From contig DASVWD010000074.1 of NCBI GenBank assembly GCA_036389795.1, positions 1-51,080 of the forward strand: a stretch of 51,080 bases of DNA, given 5' to 3'. Every line of letters starts with the position of its first letter. Positions within the stretch are counted from its first letter, which is position 1. A program made the translations under genes and the position numbers. Below, in pieces: positions 1 to 7,599 of this stretch. The DNA comes from Longimicrobium sp. Its GTDB lineage: Bacteria; Gemmatimonadota; Gemmatimonadetes; Longimicrobiales; Longimicrobiaceae. The notes beneath the pieces were generated by a model. It worked only from the letters and a program-made list of their open reading frames with translations. It was not told the DNA's origin and searched no databases.

Positions 1-10
1 GAACAGATTG

Positions 11-97
11 GGAATCACACAGAGGACACAGAGAACACGGAGGAACTGAAGACGCGATTGAAGTTTCTCTGTGTTCTCTGTGTCCTCTGTGTGAGGC
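11..97. repeat. Long palindrome of the CACGCAGAG-type dispersed family
   Basis: The arms TCACACAGAGGACACAGAG... (15-38) and its perfect complement (71-94) enclose a loop of about 32 nt. Other members in this window are at 7963, 11207, 11300 (nested in the previous one), 15744, 27401, 28604, 34608 and 41390. The arms vary in sequence between copies, but each copy pairs with itself. It lies upstream of the first gene, and any transcription termination role is inferred. Confidence 0.75.
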
Positions 98-107
98 TTT
101 ATCAGAA

Positions 108-199
108 AGCTGTACCCGAACGATGCTCTGCAAAGTGGTATCATCCATCAAGCATTCGACCGTGTAGCCGATTGTAGTTGCGCGGTAATGGGTACAGCT
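108..199. repeat. 10-bp inverted repeat enclosing 72 nt upstream of the first gene
   Basis: AGCTGTACCC (108-117) is exactly complementary to GGGTACAGCT (190-199). A transcript through here could form a large closed loop just before the 20-bp start-site repeat at 219. No known riboswitch consensus was recognised. It could be a recombination-related or leader structure. Confidence 0.35.
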
Positions 200-218
200 C
201 AAGGGTGCATTCTTGTTA

Positions 219-238
219 GATAACAAGGAATTATCGTG
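219..238 (+). repeat. Start-site inverted repeat, left copy
   Basis: GATAACAAGGAATTATCGTG occurs here and, exactly inverted, at 2070-2089. It contains a Shine-Dalgarno-like AAGGA and ends with the GTG start codon of the first gene. Within it GATAA and TTATC form 5-bp arms around a 7-nt spacer, reminiscent of a tyrosine recombinase core site. The flanking bases are unrelated on the two sides. Confidence 0.85.
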
Positions 239-1246
239 CGATCGCCCTCCCCGATTCACTTCATGTGGCTTGTATTCATGGGGTTTGGTGTGAGCCTGGT
301 CTACGGCCTTGCCGGCACAGCCCTTATCCACGCAGTAGAAGGGAGAGAGGAAGCCCAGCAGTTCCTGAGGATGTACATCGGGCCCTTCAACACGCTCGTA
401 ACGCTTGGACTAGGCGTTGTGACCGCTTTGCTGATCGGCAGCTCGCAGCACATGATACCCAATGCCATCGAGGCAACGTTCACAACGGAGGAGCTCTCAA
501 CAACGGATTACTTTGAGAACAAACGAAGGTATTCCAGCCTCAGCCGTACGATTGTCTTTGCATCGGAAATGATCATCATTGGCTTCATAGTTCTTCAGGT
601 TTGCCATTTTCCGCTCTATGGCATAGCAGAAGAGGTGATGCTGATCGCGGGCTGTCTGCAATGTGGGCTTGCCAGCTATGCTGGACGCAAGATCCGCTAC
701 GCCGGGATGATGCTTCACTCCCTGCTCGATGTTCAGGTTACTCGTAATCTCTTCAAACAGCGTGAACTCAACGTTGTCAACACATACGTTCAGAATCCTC
801 GCCGGCATCTCTTCAAAGAGCGGAAGCTCGACGCTGTAAATACATATGTTCAAACGGTGTCGATTCTGGCTCTTATTGGGGTTTATCTTGGTGTACGAAG
901 CTACTACGGCGCGCCATTTTTGTACGATAGTTTCATTGGCCGGAGTGCGCAGGTCTTCCTGCTACTGCCGGTCATCATTGCAACGCCCGTACTTCTGATT
1001 TTTAACTTCTATCCACGTGAAGTGCTACGGAAAATCTATGACAAATCGATTGATATTGAACTCGCAAGCCTACATGAGGAAATAAAAAACGCGACCCTGA
1101 GCGGGTTCGAAAAAAAGCTCCGCCTGATGGAGTTCGAGAAAATGTATCGTGAGGAGTTACAGTACAGCTTGCAATTATCATGGAGCGATCTACCGATCGG
1201 AATAACGATTCTGGTCATGGTGCTGGAGCCGCTCATAACGCGTTAG
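236..1246 (+). CDS. Unknown multi-pass membrane protein, 336 aa
   Basis: No family was recognised. Hydrophobic segments near residues 7-32, 50-75, 103-150, 208-225, 236-258 and the C-terminus predict an integral membrane protein. The GTG start is chosen because AAGGA lies 8 nt upstream and the start is the end of the 20-bp repeat shared with the facing UbiA gene. Residues about 170-205 contain an internal tandem duplication: two copies of a segment like LFKxRxLxxVNTYVQ. Codon use and GC are lower than in the rest of the window, which fits an acquired island. It is convergent with the prenyltransferase gene, with 37 nt between the stops. Confidence 0.7.
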   Translation: MRSPSPIHFMWLVFMGFGVSLVYGLAGTALIHAVEGREEAQQFLRMYIGPFNTLVTLGLGVVTALLIGSSQHMIPNAIEATFTTEELSTTDYFENKRRYSSLSRTIVFASEMIIIGFIVLQVCHFPLYGIAEEVMLIAGCLQCGLASYAGRKIRYAGMMLHSLLDVQVTRNLFKQRELNVVNTYVQNPRRHLFKERKLDAVNTYVQTVSILALIGVYLGVRSYYGAPFLYDSFIGRSAQVFLLLPVIIATPVLLIFNFYPREVLRKIYDKSIDIELASLHEEIKNATLSGFEKKLRLMEFEKMYREELQYSLQLSWSDLPIGITILVMVLEPLITR

Positions 1247-1283
1247 TCAGAGGACAGTAATTGGTGTCGCTGCGATCCGGATG

Positions 1284-2072
1284 CTATATCAAAAAGAAAA
1301 GTCCAAGGAAGATCGTGCCTTTCATCAGTCCGAGAGCGGTTGTAAGACGGCCCCAGCGGAGCCAGAAAACATAAGAGAGCACGACTAGCAGGGCCATCAG
1401 CAGGATGTTCAGGAACCCGAGAACGGTTTCGACTCGTAGCGACACGAGTGCAACCCCAGCCGTCTGGCACACACCCGAGATGAGCGCGACTCGGCGCGGC
1501 TCGAGGGTGTGCAGGAACGACGCAGGATCGCCGGGGCGATCTGGTAAATCCTTGCACAGCTCCCGGCCGAGCATGAAGAAGAAGACCGCTACCGCCACCG
1601 CATAGAGGCTGGGTTCACGAGGGGAGTACTGCACGATAAGGATCACGGGTCCGGTCGATACCAGCGCGACGTAAAGCGGCTTGATAACAGGCAGATACTC
1701 CACGACGTACCTGTAGCTGATGGCCGCTATCAATCCCAGGTAATAGAGGAAGGAGATCGGATTTGTGCCGATACCAAAACGGATCGACAGCAATGTCGAC
1801 GCGAGACAGCAGTAATACAGGACGGCGACAAACGCGGGTTTCAACTCGCCGCTCGGCAAAGGCCGGTCTGGATGATTGATCCTGTCCTTCTCGACATCGT
1901 CGAGGTCATTGACGATGAACGTGCACATGCTGCCAAAGAGAAGCGGAAGTGCTTTCTGCAGGCTAAAGCTCAGATCACTCGTTCGTACCAGCAAAGGTAG
2001 GAGGACGGATAAGAAGGCAAGTAACGACGAAGGCGGGCGCACAATTCTGAGGACTGCGCGAAGAATGCCCAC
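1284..2072 (-). CDS. UbiA-superfamily prenyltransferase, 262 aa
   Basis: This is an integral membrane enzyme family that transfers a polyprenyl chain from its diphosphate to an aromatic or polar acceptor. The first Asp-rich motif is NDLDDVEKDRINHPDRPLPS (about residues 55-74), and a second, KDLPDRPGD, lies near residue 175. Both are diagnostic, and hydrophobic helices fill the remainder. The acceptor cannot be told from sequence; the motif form is like those of menaquinone/chlorophyll-synthase and archaeal lipid relatives. The start is GTG, inside the inverted 20-bp repeat with AAGGA 8 nt upstream. A candidate promoter is at 2172-2200. It sits in the low-GC island beside a recombinase. Confidence 0.82.
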   Translation of the reverse strand: MGILRAVLRIVRPPSSLLAFLSVLLPLLVRTSDLSFSLQKALPLLFGSMCTFIVNDLDDVEKDRINHPDRPLPSGELKPAFVAVLYYCCLASTLLSIRFGIGTNPISFLYYLGLIAAISYRYVVEYLPVIKPLYVALVSTGPVILIVQYSPREPSLYAVAVAVFFFMLGRELCKDLPDRPGDPASFLHTLEPRRVALISGVCQTAGVALVSLRVETVLGFLNILLMALLVVLSYVFWLRWGRLTTALGLMKGTIFLGLFFLI

Positions 2073-2089
2073 GATAATTCCTTGTTATC
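2070..2089 (-). repeat. Start-site inverted repeat, right copy
   Basis: This is a perfect inverted copy of 219-238. On the minus strand it carries AAGGA and ends in the GTG that starts the UbiA-type gene. Together with the left copy it bounds a 1.87-kb segment holding two convergent genes next to a tyrosine recombinase. Confidence 0.85.
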
Positions 2090-2171
2090 CAGTGAGGTGA
2101 CTCGGAAATCCTATCTGGATGGGCAGAAGGCCTAGGCAGGCTGGAGAAAAGGGCTCGAATAGACCGAGCAT

Positions 2172-2200
2172 AGTATAATAGTCGAGCTAAGCGAGCGCAA
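2172..2200 (-). promoter_or_regulatory. Candidate sigma-70 promoter for the UbiA-type gene
   Basis: On the minus strand TTGCGC is followed after exactly 17 nt by TATACT. Transcription would start near 2165, about 90 nt before the GTG. It lies outside the inverted repeat, so inversion of the enclosed segment would place the other gene under this promoter. Confidence 0.45.
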
Positions 2201-2232
2201 ATTCTCAGGCTCCAGCTAGATCTTCGACTCTA

Positions 2233-3171
2233 TTATTTCGGACTCAGGTGGAAGCGACGGCGCGGATGTTTTCTCGCGAGGAGCCGTCGCTGATTTGGAG
2301 GGTGCACCTCAGTATAGATCTGGGTAGTGGTGATTGAAGTGTGCCCTAAAAGTTGCTGAATATAGCGGATGTCCATGCCTTCCTCCAGCAGTAATGTAGC
2401 CACTGAATGCCGGACCATGTGAGGAGTTACAGACCGCTGGAGACCGGCTCCGCTGGTGTACTTGCTCAGCATTGCGCGCACGGACTGCTCCGAGAGCCGA
2501 CCTCCGCGTTGATTCCGAAAGAAATAGGCGGGCGTGCTTGTGTGCGCGATTGCCCGGTAATCGCGCAGCAGAGATAGAGTCTCCACATTACACAGATAAA
2601 TCACTCGTTCACGTCCTCCCTTACCCATGATGCGAATCCAACCCTTCCGCAAGTCTACGTCTTCGACAGTGAGATGGCACACTTCCGAAACCCGGGCGCC
2701 GGTGGCAAACAGCACTTCAAGCACCGCAATGTCGCGCAGCAGGGTGTGGTATTCGGGCGAGGCAGAATCAGCGCACGCCTGCTTGAGCTGGTAGAGGTGC
2801 GTGAACAGGCGCTTCAGCTCCGACAGCGGCACGGTCCGCGGGAGCCGCCGCTCCTCTTTGATGCGCACCGCCATCTTCCTAAAGGGGCTAACTGCCACCG
2901 CATCTTCCCGCTCCAAGTACCCGAACAGCGCCTTCAAGGTCGCCACCTTCCGCTTCACGCTCTTCGGCGCGAGGTGCTCGTACTGCGCTTTGATGAAGGC
3001 GCGAAGCTCCTCCTTCCCGACTTCCGCGATCTGGCAAGGCTCTCCGAGCGAGACCAGAAACCTGGCGAACTGCCCAAGGTCGGTGGCGTACGCTCTGAGC
3101 GTCTTCGGGCTCAGGTTCTTCTCGTAGCGGCAGTGGAAGAGGAACGCTTCGATCGCTTCTGCCACGGTCAT
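2233..3171 (-). CDS. Tyrosine recombinase (XerC/D-like integrase), 312 aa
   Basis: It cuts and rejoins DNA at specific sites through a covalent tyrosine intermediate. The N-terminal SAM-like core-binding domain spans about residues 1-90 (the SPKTLRAYATDLGQFARFL signature). The catalytic domain has the full set R160 (TGARVSE), K184 (GKGGRER), H251 and R254 (HMVRH), H277 (LGH) and Y286 (IYTEV). The length is normal for the family and no integron-integrase insertion is seen. The frame stays open far upstream through the lpd antisense frame, so ATG at 3171, where homology begins, is chosen. It lies at the edge of the low-GC island and faces the UbiA gene, so it may act on the inverted 20-bp repeats or may have brought in the island. 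Confidence 0.9.
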   Translation of the reverse strand: MTVAEAIEAFLFHCRYEKNLSPKTLRAYATDLGQFARFLVSLGEPCQIAEVGKEELRAFIKAQYEHLAPKSVKRKVATLKALFGYLEREDAVAVSPFRKMAVRIKEERRLPRTVPLSELKRLFTHLYQLKQACADSASPEYHTLLRDIAVLEVLFATGARVSEVCHLTVEDVDLRKGWIRIMGKGGRERVIYLCNVETLSLLRDYRAIAHTSTPAYFFRNQRGGRLSEQSVRAMLSKYTSGAGLQRSVTPHMVRHSVATLLLEEGMDIRYIQQLLGHTSITTTQIYTEVHPPNQRRLLARKHPRRRFHLSPK

Positions 3172-3239
3172 CGCACACCAGCCCTGGAGCACGAGATTGA
3201 CAGTTGCCGGGCAAGTCGTCCAGTTTGTAACTTTTGACG

Positions 3240-3259
3240 GTTTGGACGCGCACCCAAAC
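3240..3259. other. Short inverted repeat at the island edge, possible att or operator
   Basis: GTTTGG and CCAAAC are separated by 8 nt, just upstream of the recombinase and at the point where composition changes to the high-GC lpd gene. The spacing resembles a tyrosine-recombinase core site, but no matching second copy was found in the window. Confidence 0.25.
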
Positions 3260-3261
3260 GT

Positions 3262-3298
3262 CGAGGCCGGCTCCGGATCGAATCCGGAGCCGGCCTCG
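3262..3298 (-). terminator. Terminator of lpd
   Basis: A perfect 17-bp stem (CGAGGCCGGCTCCGGAT and its complement) with a 3-nt loop lies 23 nt after the lpd stop codon. There is no strong T tract, so efficiency is uncertain. Confidence 0.7.
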
Positions 3299-3320
3299 CT
3301 CGCATCGGCGGCTGCCGCGG

Positions 3321-4724
3321 CTAGATGTGCAGCGCGTGGCCGAGGGCGGCCAGGGCGGCCTCGGCGACGGCTTCGGAGAGGGTGGGATGCGGGTGCATGG
3401 CCCGGTCCATCTCCTCCACGGTGGTCTCCAGGTGGCGGCCCACCACGAACTCGGCGATCAGCTCCGTGGCGTGCGGCCCCACGATGTGGGCGCCCAGCAC
3501 CTCGCTGTACTTCCTGTCCCGCACCACCTTCACGAAGCCGTCGGTGTCGCCCGCGGTGAGCGCGCGGCCGTTGGCGCTCCAGGGGAAGACGCCCACGTCC
3601 ACGTCGTACCCCTGCTCGCGCGCCTGCTCCTCCGTCAGCCCGACGGAAGCGATCTCGGGGTGGCAGTAGGTGCAGTTGGGGATGTTGGCGTAGTCGATCC
3701 CGGCGTGCGGGTCGCCGTGGATGGCCTCGACGCACGCCACGCCCTCGTGCGAGCCCTTGTGCGCCAGCAGCGGCGGCCCGGCCACGTCGCCGATGGCGTA
3801 GAAGCCCTCCACGTTCGTCTTCATCTGCCGGTCGATGGCGATGAAGCCGCGCTCGGTGAGCTGGATCCCCACCTTCTCCAGCCCGATGTCCTGCACCAGC
3901 GGCGCGCGGCCCACGGCCTGGAGCACGCGCTCGGCCTCGATCGTCTTCGTCTCGCCCTTCGCCGTCTTCAGCGTGAGCGTGACGCCGTCCTTGCGCACGT
4001 CGGCCTTCTCCAGCCGCGCGCCGGTGAAGATGTCCATCTCCCGCTTGCGATAGCTCTTCTCCACCACCGCCGAACAGTCCTTGTCCTCCAGCGGCAGCAC
4101 GCGGTCCAGCGCCTCGATGATGGTCACCTTGGTGCCGAACGCGGCGTAGACGTCGGCGAACTCGCAGCCGATGGCGCCGGCGCCCACGATGGCGAGCGTC
4201 TTCGGGGTCTCCTGCGCCATCATCGCGTCGGTGGAGTCCCACACGCGGTCGTGGTCGATCTTGAGGAACGGCAGGTCGCGCGGGGCCGAGCCGGTGGCGA
4301 TGATCACGTGCCTGGCCGACACCGTCTGCGCCTTCCCGTCCTTCCCCGTCACCTCGACCTTGCCCTTGCCGGCGATGCGGCCGCGGCCGGCCAGGTGCGT
4401 GACCTTGTTCTTCTTGAAGAGGAAGCCGATCCCCTTCACCAGGCGCTCGGAGACCTGGCGGCTGCGCTTGACGGCCTGGGCCAGGTCGAGCTTGAGCTCG
4501 CCGACGGTGACGCCGAACTCCTTCGCGTGGCCCAGGTGGGTGATCATGGCGGCGCTTTCCAGCAGCGCCTTGGTGGGGATGCAGCCGATGTTCAGGCACA
4601 CGCCGCCCAGCGCCACCTCTTCCACGCACGCCGTCTTGAAGCCGAGCTGCGCGGCCTTGATGGCGGCCACGTACCCCGCCGGCCCGGCGCCGATGATCAC
4701 GATGTCGAAGCTGTTGTCCGCCAA
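3321..4724 (-). CDS. lpdA: Dihydrolipoyl dehydrogenase (E3), 467 aa
   Basis: It is a flavoprotein that reoxidises dihydrolipoamide of 2-oxoacid dehydrogenase or glycine cleavage complexes with NAD+. The FAD-binding GAGPAG motif is near residue 12, and the redox-active disulfide C43/C48 sits in GGVCLNIGCIP. The NAD-binding GAGAIGCEFA motif is near residue 180, the GDVAG FAD motif near 313, and the C-terminal HPHPTLSE with the catalytic His near 444. The length is standard and no N-terminal lipoyl domain is fused. It is monocistronic here, with its own downstream hairpin; no E1 or E2 gene is nearby. Confidence 0.96.
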   Translation of the reverse strand: MADNSFDIVIIGAGPAGYVAAIKAAQLGFKTACVEEVALGGVCLNIGCIPTKALLESAAMITHLGHAKEFGVTVGELKLDLAQAVKRSRQVSERLVKGIGFLFKKNKVTHLAGRGRIAGKGKVEVTGKDGKAQTVSARHVIIATGSAPRDLPFLKIDHDRVWDSTDAMMAQETPKTLAIVGAGAIGCEFADVYAAFGTKVTIIEALDRVLPLEDKDCSAVVEKSYRKREMDIFTGARLEKADVRKDGVTLTLKTAKGETKTIEAERVLQAVGRAPLVQDIGLEKVGIQLTERGFIAIDRQMKTNVEGFYAIGDVAGPPLLAHKGSHEGVACVEAIHGDPHAGIDYANIPNCTYCHPEIASVGLTEEQAREQGYDVDVGVFPWSANGRALTAGDTDGFVKVVRDRKYSEVLGAHIVGPHATELIAEFVVGRHLETTVEEMDRAMHPHPTLSEAVAEAALAALGHALHI

Positions 4725-4792
4725 CGTTCACCTCTGGATCGGTTGGATTGCCGGACCGCGGGCCCGGCGAAGCGCCGCCCAAAGTACGGGGG

Positions 4793-4856
4793 AGTGCGAA
4801 AGTGCGAAAGTGCGAGAGTGCGAGAGTGCGAGAGTGCGAGAGTGCGAGAGTGCGAC
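4793..4856. repeat. Octamer tandem array (AGTGCGAG)
   Basis: Eight copies of AGTGCGAA/G lie just upstream of lpd. Short arrays of related CGCACTT-type units recur at about 6105, 24961, 36097 and 39873. Confidence 0.8.
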
Positions 4857-4880
4857 AGCGTGAGTCCCGTCACGCGATGA

Positions 4881-4948
4881 TGTCATCCCGAGGGCGCCGC
4901 GACGGAGTTCATCTCCGCACCGAAGCCGGGGCGCCCGAGGGATCTACT
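4881..4948. repeat. Half unit of the TGTCATCCCGAG dispersed element
   Basis: It begins TGTCATCCCGAG and ends near GAGGGATCTACT, the same left-half signature as at 15966. The matching right half (GAGTAGATCC...CTCAGGATGAC) is absent, so this looks like a truncated copy. It occupies most of the gap between lpd and the DUF1206 gene; nothing else was seen there. Confidence 0.6.
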
Positions 4949-5081
4949 ATCCGCCGCCTGGAGGACGGCTTCGACGCACCGGACCAGCCCCACCTCGTCC
5001 GGAAGCGGCGTCTCCGAGGTTCCTGCGGACGTCCGTCACGCTCCTTGCACAGGGGCGCGGCGACGCTGAACAGGGGGAGCC

Positions 5082-5933
5082 ATGGCGGAGATTCCGGTCG
5101 AGCAGGTGAGGCGGGCGGCGCGCGGGATGAAGCGCGAGGCGGCGCCGTGGATCGAGCGGCTGGCGCGCATCGGCTACTTCGCGCGCGGGGTGGTCTACGT
5201 GGTGATCGCCTGGATGGCGGCGCAGGCGGCGCTCGGCAAGGGACACGCGGAGGGGCCACAGGGGGCGCTGGTGGAGGTGTTCCGCCAGCCGTTCGGGAAG
5301 GCGCTGCTGATCGCGCTGGCGGTGGGGCTCGCGGGGTACGCGCTCTGGCGGCTCGTCCAGGCGCTGCTCGACCCGGAGCACAAGGGAACTGACGCGAAGG
5401 GGCTCGCCGCGCGCGCCGGGGCGCTCGTCACCGGCGTCTTCCACGCGGGGCTCGCGGTGGCCGCGGTGCGGATGGCGATGGGCTCGGGCGGGCCGGGCGG
5501 GGGCGACTCGCAGGTGCGCGAGCGCACGGGGACGCTGATGGAGCAGCCGGCCGGCCCCTGGCTGGTGGGCGCGGTCGGGCTGGGGATCGCCGCCTACGGC
5601 CTGCGCCAGATCTACCGCGCGTGGAAGGCCGACCTGGGGAAGCGGCTCGACCTGTCGCGGATGAGCCCCCAGTCGCGGCCGATGTTCGTCGCCGCGTCGC
5701 GCGCGGGGCTGGCGGCGCGCGGGGTGGTGTTCTGCCTGATCGGCTTCTTCCTGGGCCGCGCCGCGCTCGCCGCCGACCCCGGCGAGGCGCGCGCGCTGGG
5801 CGGCGCCCTGGAGTCGCTGCGCAGCGCGCCGTACGGGCCGTGGCTGCTGGGCCTGGTCGCCCTCGGGCTCGCCGGCTACGGGATCTTCGAGATGGTGAAG
5901 GCGCGCTACCGCATCATCCGCCCGCCGACGTGA
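5082..5933 (+). CDS. DUF1206 membrane protein, 283 aa
   Basis: This is an integral membrane protein of the DUF1206 family, whose function is unknown. It shows three repeats, each with two helices and a motif of the type (L)ARxGYxARGVVYxxIG (about residues 25-40 and 206-225; weaker near 115), followed by PxGxxLLxxVxxGLxxYGxxxxxxA. The length fits the family. An ATG start with GGGGGAG just upstream is chosen. It stands alone, convergent with the SufR-like regulator. Confidence 0.87.
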   Translation: MAEIPVEQVRRAARGMKREAAPWIERLARIGYFARGVVYVVIAWMAAQAALGKGHAEGPQGALVEVFRQPFGKALLIALAVGLAGYALWRLVQALLDPEHKGTDAKGLAARAGALVTGVFHAGLAVAAVRMAMGSGGPGGGDSQVRERTGTLMEQPAGPWLVGAVGLGIAAYGLRQIYRAWKADLGKRLDLSRMSPQSRPMFVAASRAGLAARGVVFCLIGFFLGRAALAADPGEARALGGALESLRSAPYGPWLLGLVALGLAGYGIFEMVKARYRIIRPPT

Positions 5934-5975
5934 GGGGCGCGCCTCGAGCAGGAGGCGCCTGAAGACGCGGCTACA

Positions 5976-6002
5976 AAAGCGAAAAGCCCGCCTGCGCGGG
6001 CT
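5976..6002 (-). terminator. Intrinsic terminator of the SufR-like gene
   Basis: On the minus strand a 7-bp GC stem (AGCCCGC/GCGGGCT) with a 4-nt loop is followed by TTTTCGCTTTTG. It lies about 120 nt past the stop of the gene. Confidence 0.65.
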
Positions 6003-6015
6003 CCTTCAGCGCGTG

Positions 6016-6121
6016 CTTCAGACTCTGCGCACGGGCAGGCTCGGCACGGGCGAGGCAGGCCTCGCCCCTACGAGATTGCGTCGCGGCTACGAGCCGTTCG
6101 CACTTCGCACTTCGCACTTTC
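6016..6121. repeat. GCGAGGC/GCCTCGCCCCTAC repeat and a short CGCACTT array
   Basis: GGGCGAGGCAGGCCTCGCCC forms a short palindrome ending in CCCCTACG, the terminus shared with units at 48500 and 50804. It is followed by three CGCACTT heptamers (about 6105-6121) that abut the end of the regulator gene. Confidence 0.5.
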
Positions 6122-6124
6122 TCC

Positions 6125-6760
6125 TCACGCACTGGCGGTGCCGAACTGGAACCGGCAGCTCGGCGACTCGCCGCGGGCGCAGCACTCCTCGACATCGTAG
6201 CCGACCACCTCGCTCAGCAGCGCGGCGGCGATGCGGCAGACCAGCGGGCTCTCGTCCACGGCCTCGCGCAGGGGGCAGCCGAAGCCGCGGATGGTGGCCG
6301 CGCCCTCCTCCACCCGCCACTCGGCGATCCCGCCCAGCTCCGCCAGCACGGCCACGGCCGCCTCGGCGCGGCGCGACAGGTCGCCCGTGGCGCGCGGGAG
6401 GCCGGCGGCCAGGCGGCGGCCCGTCTCGGACACCAGCACCTCCACCTGGTCGGGCGGGAGCGAGCGCCGCATCGCGTCCACCAGCGTCTTCAGCACCACG
6501 CCGTAGGCGCGCGGGAAGAGCGTCTCGGCCTCGCCGGTCAAAGCGTACAGGTGCGCGGGCTTGCCGATGCCCCGGCGCACCCCGGTGAGCGCCACCAGCC
6601 CGTCGCGCTCCAGCGCGGCCAGGTGCGTGCGCACCGCGTTGTCGGTGAGCCCCAGCTCGTCGGCCAGCTCGTTGACGGTGCGCTCGGAGCGCCGCAGCAG
6701 CGTGATGATCCGCCCCCGCGTGCTCCCCAGCAGCCGCTCCTTCCACCCTCTCGATTGCAT
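6125..6760 (-). CDS. SufR-like iron-sulfur HTH regulator, 211 aa
   Basis: A DeoR/ArsR-type winged helix (about residues 14-72, TVNELADELGLTDNAVRTHL) is followed by an effector domain ending in a Cys-rich region. C162, C175, C193/C194 and C202 occur in the order GCPL...CR...CC...C seen in SufR-type [Fe-S]-binding repressors. The start at 6760 is chosen over an upstream in-frame start because AAGGAG lies 5 nt before it. It is divergent from a DUF4142 lipoprotein and a cupredoxin, with a palindrome in the shared promoter. No suf genes are in the window, so it may respond to redox or Fe-S status for another target. Function is inferred from family resemblance. Confidence 0.75.
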   Translation of the reverse strand: MQSRGWKERLLGSTRGRIITLLRRSERTVNELADELGLTDNAVRTHLAALERDGLVALTGVRRGIGKPAHLYALTGEAETLFPRAYGVVLKTLVDAMRRSLPPDQVEVLVSETGRRLAAGLPRATGDLSRRAEAAVAVLAELGGIAEWRVEEGAATIRGFGCPLREAVDESPLVCRIAAALLSEVVGYDVEECCARGESPSCRFQFGTASA

Positions 6761-6818
6761 GCCGGCTCCTTTCGGTTGCCCGAGGACTGTAGCAAAAATG
6801 CAGCCGCAGGTCCAGTAA

Positions 6819-6836
6819 GTCAACAAAATTATTGAC
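6819..6836. promoter_or_regulatory. Candidate operator between divergent genes
   Basis: GTCAA-N8-TTGAC is an 18-bp inverted repeat in the AT-rich centre of the promoter region. It overlaps the consensus TTGACA (-35) reading toward the DUF4142 gene, so a dimeric regulator bound here could control both directions. The adjacent SufR-like protein is the natural candidate. Confidence 0.5.
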
Positions 6837-6859
6837 AAACGGAAGATCCGGATTAGCTT
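6832..6859 (+). promoter_or_regulatory. Candidate promoter of the DUF4142-cupredoxin operon
   Basis: A perfect -35 TTGACA is followed after 16 nt by TAGCTT. The transcript would start about 90 nt upstream of the ATG. The -10 match is weak. Confidence 0.35.
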
Positions 6860-6957
6860 CCCCGTCCACCGCGTCCGTGGAGACGTAGATCCACGCCCGG
6901 CGCGCGTGCCGTATCACCCGCGGTACCTGTGTTCACTATCGACCGGAGGAAACCAGC

Positions 6958-7599
6958 ATGGCCCACAGCACTCCCGAGACCCGCCGCGCCCTGGCGCTCG
7001 CCCTGGCCATCCCCGCGCTGCTCCTGGCCGCCGCCTGCGCCAAGGGCGGCGACGAAGACGACGTCGCGGCCACCGCCGACACCAGCACCGCCACCGCGGT
7101 CTCCCCCAGCCCGCCGCCGACGCCGCCCGCGACGGCCGCCGCCACGGTGACCGACCCGCAGATCGCGGCCATCGTGGTGGCGGCCAACGCCGTGGACAGC
7201 GCCGCCGGCGAGCTGGCGAAGACGAAGGGGAGCAACCAGCAGGTGAAGGACTTCGGCAACATGATGGTGACCGACCACTCGGGCGTGAACAAGCAGGCGG
7301 TGGACCTGGTCACCCGCCTGGGCGTGACGCCGGAGCAGAACCCCACCAGCCAGAGCCTCACGCAGGGCGGCGAGCAGAACGTGCAGCAGCTGCAGGGCCT
7401 GAGCGGGGCGGAGTTCGACCGCGCCTACATCGAGCACGAGGTGCAGTACCACCAGCAGGTGCTGGACGCCATCGACCAGACGCTGATCCCGAGCGCGCAG
7501 AACGCGGAGCTGAAGAGCCTGCTCCAGACCGTGCGCCCGGCCGTGCAGGCGCACCTGGACCGCGCGAAGCAGATCCAGGGCTCGCTGCAGGGGGCGTGA
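6958..7599 (+). CDS. DUF4142 lipoprotein (ferritin-like), 213 aa
   Basis: A signal peptide with lipobox LLAAAC (lipidated C27) is followed by a low-complexity Thr/Pro/Ala linker and a DUF4142 four-helix domain (about residues 70-210). The domain has the family features FGNMMVTDHS and HEVQYHQQVLD. The family is exported and ferritin-like in fold; a metal or stress role is suspected but unproven. The start has GGAGG 9 nt upstream. The stop codon shares its final A with the start of the cupredoxin gene (TGATG), so the two are translationally coupled. Confidence 0.88.
   Translation: MAHSTPETRRALALALAIPALLLAAACAKGGDEDDVAATADTSTATAVSPSPPPTPPATAAATVTDPQIAAIVVAANAVDSAAGELAKTKGSNQQVKDFGNMMVTDHSGVNKQAVDLVTRLGVTPEQNPTSQSLTQGGEQNVQQLQGLSGAEFDRAYIEHEVQYHQQVLDAIDQTLIPSAQNAELKSLLQTVRPAVQAHLDRAKQIQGSLQGA

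Noticed and set aside
215-221. GTTAGAT as an integron attC core (GTTRRRY)
   Set aside because: No complementary RYYYAAC box or attC-like stem precedes it, the right-hand copy lacks it, and the recombinase has no integron-integrase insertion.
2233-4782. 849-codon open frame joining the recombinase to sequence over lpd
   Set aside because: Only the first-described 312 codons are recombinase. The rest is a low-complexity Arg/Gly frame on the same strand as lpd but in another frame; ATG at 3171 starts the real gene.
6832-6957. Small ORF from 6906 overlapping the DUF4142 gene in another frame
   Set aside because: Its sequence is Arg/Gly-rich shadow except for the last part, which is the real cupredoxin starting at 7599.
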